NCBI GenBank assembly: GCA_030151725.1 | Contig: JASLDD010000168.1 | Coordinates: 1-13,490, forward strand | Direction of reading: 5' to 3' | Origin: Solirubrobacteraceae bacterium | GTDB taxonomy: Bacteria > Actinomycetota > Thermoleophilia > Solirubrobacterales > Solirubrobacteraceae | Length of the DNA stretch: 13,490 bases | Shown: one piece after another, positions 13,451 through 13,490 of the stretch | Position numbering within the stretch: position 1 is the first letter of the stretch | Layout of the letters: the number at the start of each line of letters is the position of its first letter | Notes under the pieces: generated by a model | Seen by the model: only the letters and a program-made list of their open reading frames with translations | Database searches by the model: none | What the model was told of the DNA's origin: nothing | Position numbers and translations under genes: made by a program

Positions 13451-13488
13451 GACACTCCTTCCGATTCAAGTCTCCCGCCTCGAATGGC
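13447..13488 (-). CDS. C-terminal end of an upstream gene, cut by the window edge
   Basis: One frame entering from the right edge reads AIRGGRLESEGVS and stops with TGA overlapping the GTG start of the small membrane protein gene as GTGA. That is a typical coupled overlap in this element. A second frame also stays open (ending at 13440), so the frame is not certain and the product cannot be named. Confidence 0.3.
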   Translation of the reverse strand, partial: AIRGGRLESEGVS

Positions 13489-13490
13489 GG

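Larger units (their letters stand above)
7647..13490. mobile_element. Integrative (conjugative or mobilizable) element in tRNA-Lys, left part
   Basis: Every gene from the tRNA to the window end is on the minus strand: recombinase, leader ORF, replication-relaxation protein, VirD4/TraG-like ATPase, small basic protein, small membrane protein. Gene borders overlap or nearly touch. Ribosome binding sites are near consensus and intergenic DNA is AT-rich, in contrast to the chromosomal part with weak or absent ribosome binding sites. A serine recombinase at a tRNA junction together with a conjugative ATPase defines an integrative element. The right end is not in the window, because no second copy of the tRNA 3' half is seen. 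Whether it is self-transmissible or only mobilizable cannot be told. Confidence 0.8.

Noticed and set aside
13475..13490. CCGCC/GGCGG inverted repeat at the right window edge
   Set aside because: It has only five GC base pairs and is cut by the window end, so neither its extent nor a T-run can be assessed.
7688..13490. A second copy of the tRNA-Lys 3' half (attR)
   Set aside because: Reading the region by eye found no match to the T-arm/acceptor block; the right junction must be outside the window. An alignment of bases 7647-7687 against the full contig would settle it.
1..13490. CRISPR arrays, insertion sequences, rRNA, toxin-antitoxin or defence genes
   Set aside because: No regularly spaced repeats, transposase motifs or recognisable defence or toxin families were seen in any frame.

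Overview
The window joins two kinds of DNA. Bases 1 to about 7,610 look like the chromosome of a GC-rich actinobacterium. The gene set fits the Thermoleophilia/Solirubrobacterales area: a DUF2993/LmeA-type envelope protein, a betaine-type ABC importer, an FprA-type ferredoxin reductase, and a tRNA gene without encoded CCA. That placement is an inference from gene content and protein style, not from a marker gene. From the tRNA-Lys gene onward (about 7,650 to the end) the sequence is an integrated mobile element. It has lower-GC intergenic stretches, near-consensus ribosome binding sites and tightly coupled genes, all on the minus strand.

Chromosomal part: a cytochrome P450 (plus strand) converges with, and overlaps by 34 nt, a minus-strand operon. 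In transcription order that operon is an ABC ATPase with a C-terminal CBS-like region, two permeases, a lipoprotein substrate-binding protein, and an LmeA-like protein that may be co-transcribed. The importer is of the OpuC/ProU quaternary-amine (glycine betaine/carnitine/choline) type. Divergent from it are tRNA-Val(UAC) and fprA, a ferredoxin/adrenodoxin-type NADP+ reductase. A 197-bp stretch with no recognisable gene leads to tRNA-Lys(UUU).

Mobile element: a large serine recombinase abuts tRNA-Lys. Its last 12 codons and its stop codon are the antisense strand of the tRNA 3' half, so the tRNA is almost certainly the integration site and this is the left junction. Going upstream in transcription order from the recombinase come a short leader ORF with a consensus ribosome binding site, a replication-relaxation (Replic_Relax-type) protein, a 326-bp gap with repeats, a VirD4/TraG-like ATPase without membrane segments, a 68-aa basic protein, a promoter with a structured 5' leader of about 140 nt, and a 56-aa membrane protein. 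A further gene enters from the window edge. I see no second copy of the tRNA 3' end, so the element continues beyond base 13,490.

Together the element genes look like the DNA-processing, DNA-pumping and integration end of an integrative conjugative or mobilizable element. No classical relaxase and no T4SS channel genes are visible here. The least familiar parts are the recombinase tail embedded in the tRNA, the leader ORF ahead of the recombinase, the repeat-bearing gap, and the 5' leader with two mutually exclusive hairpins.
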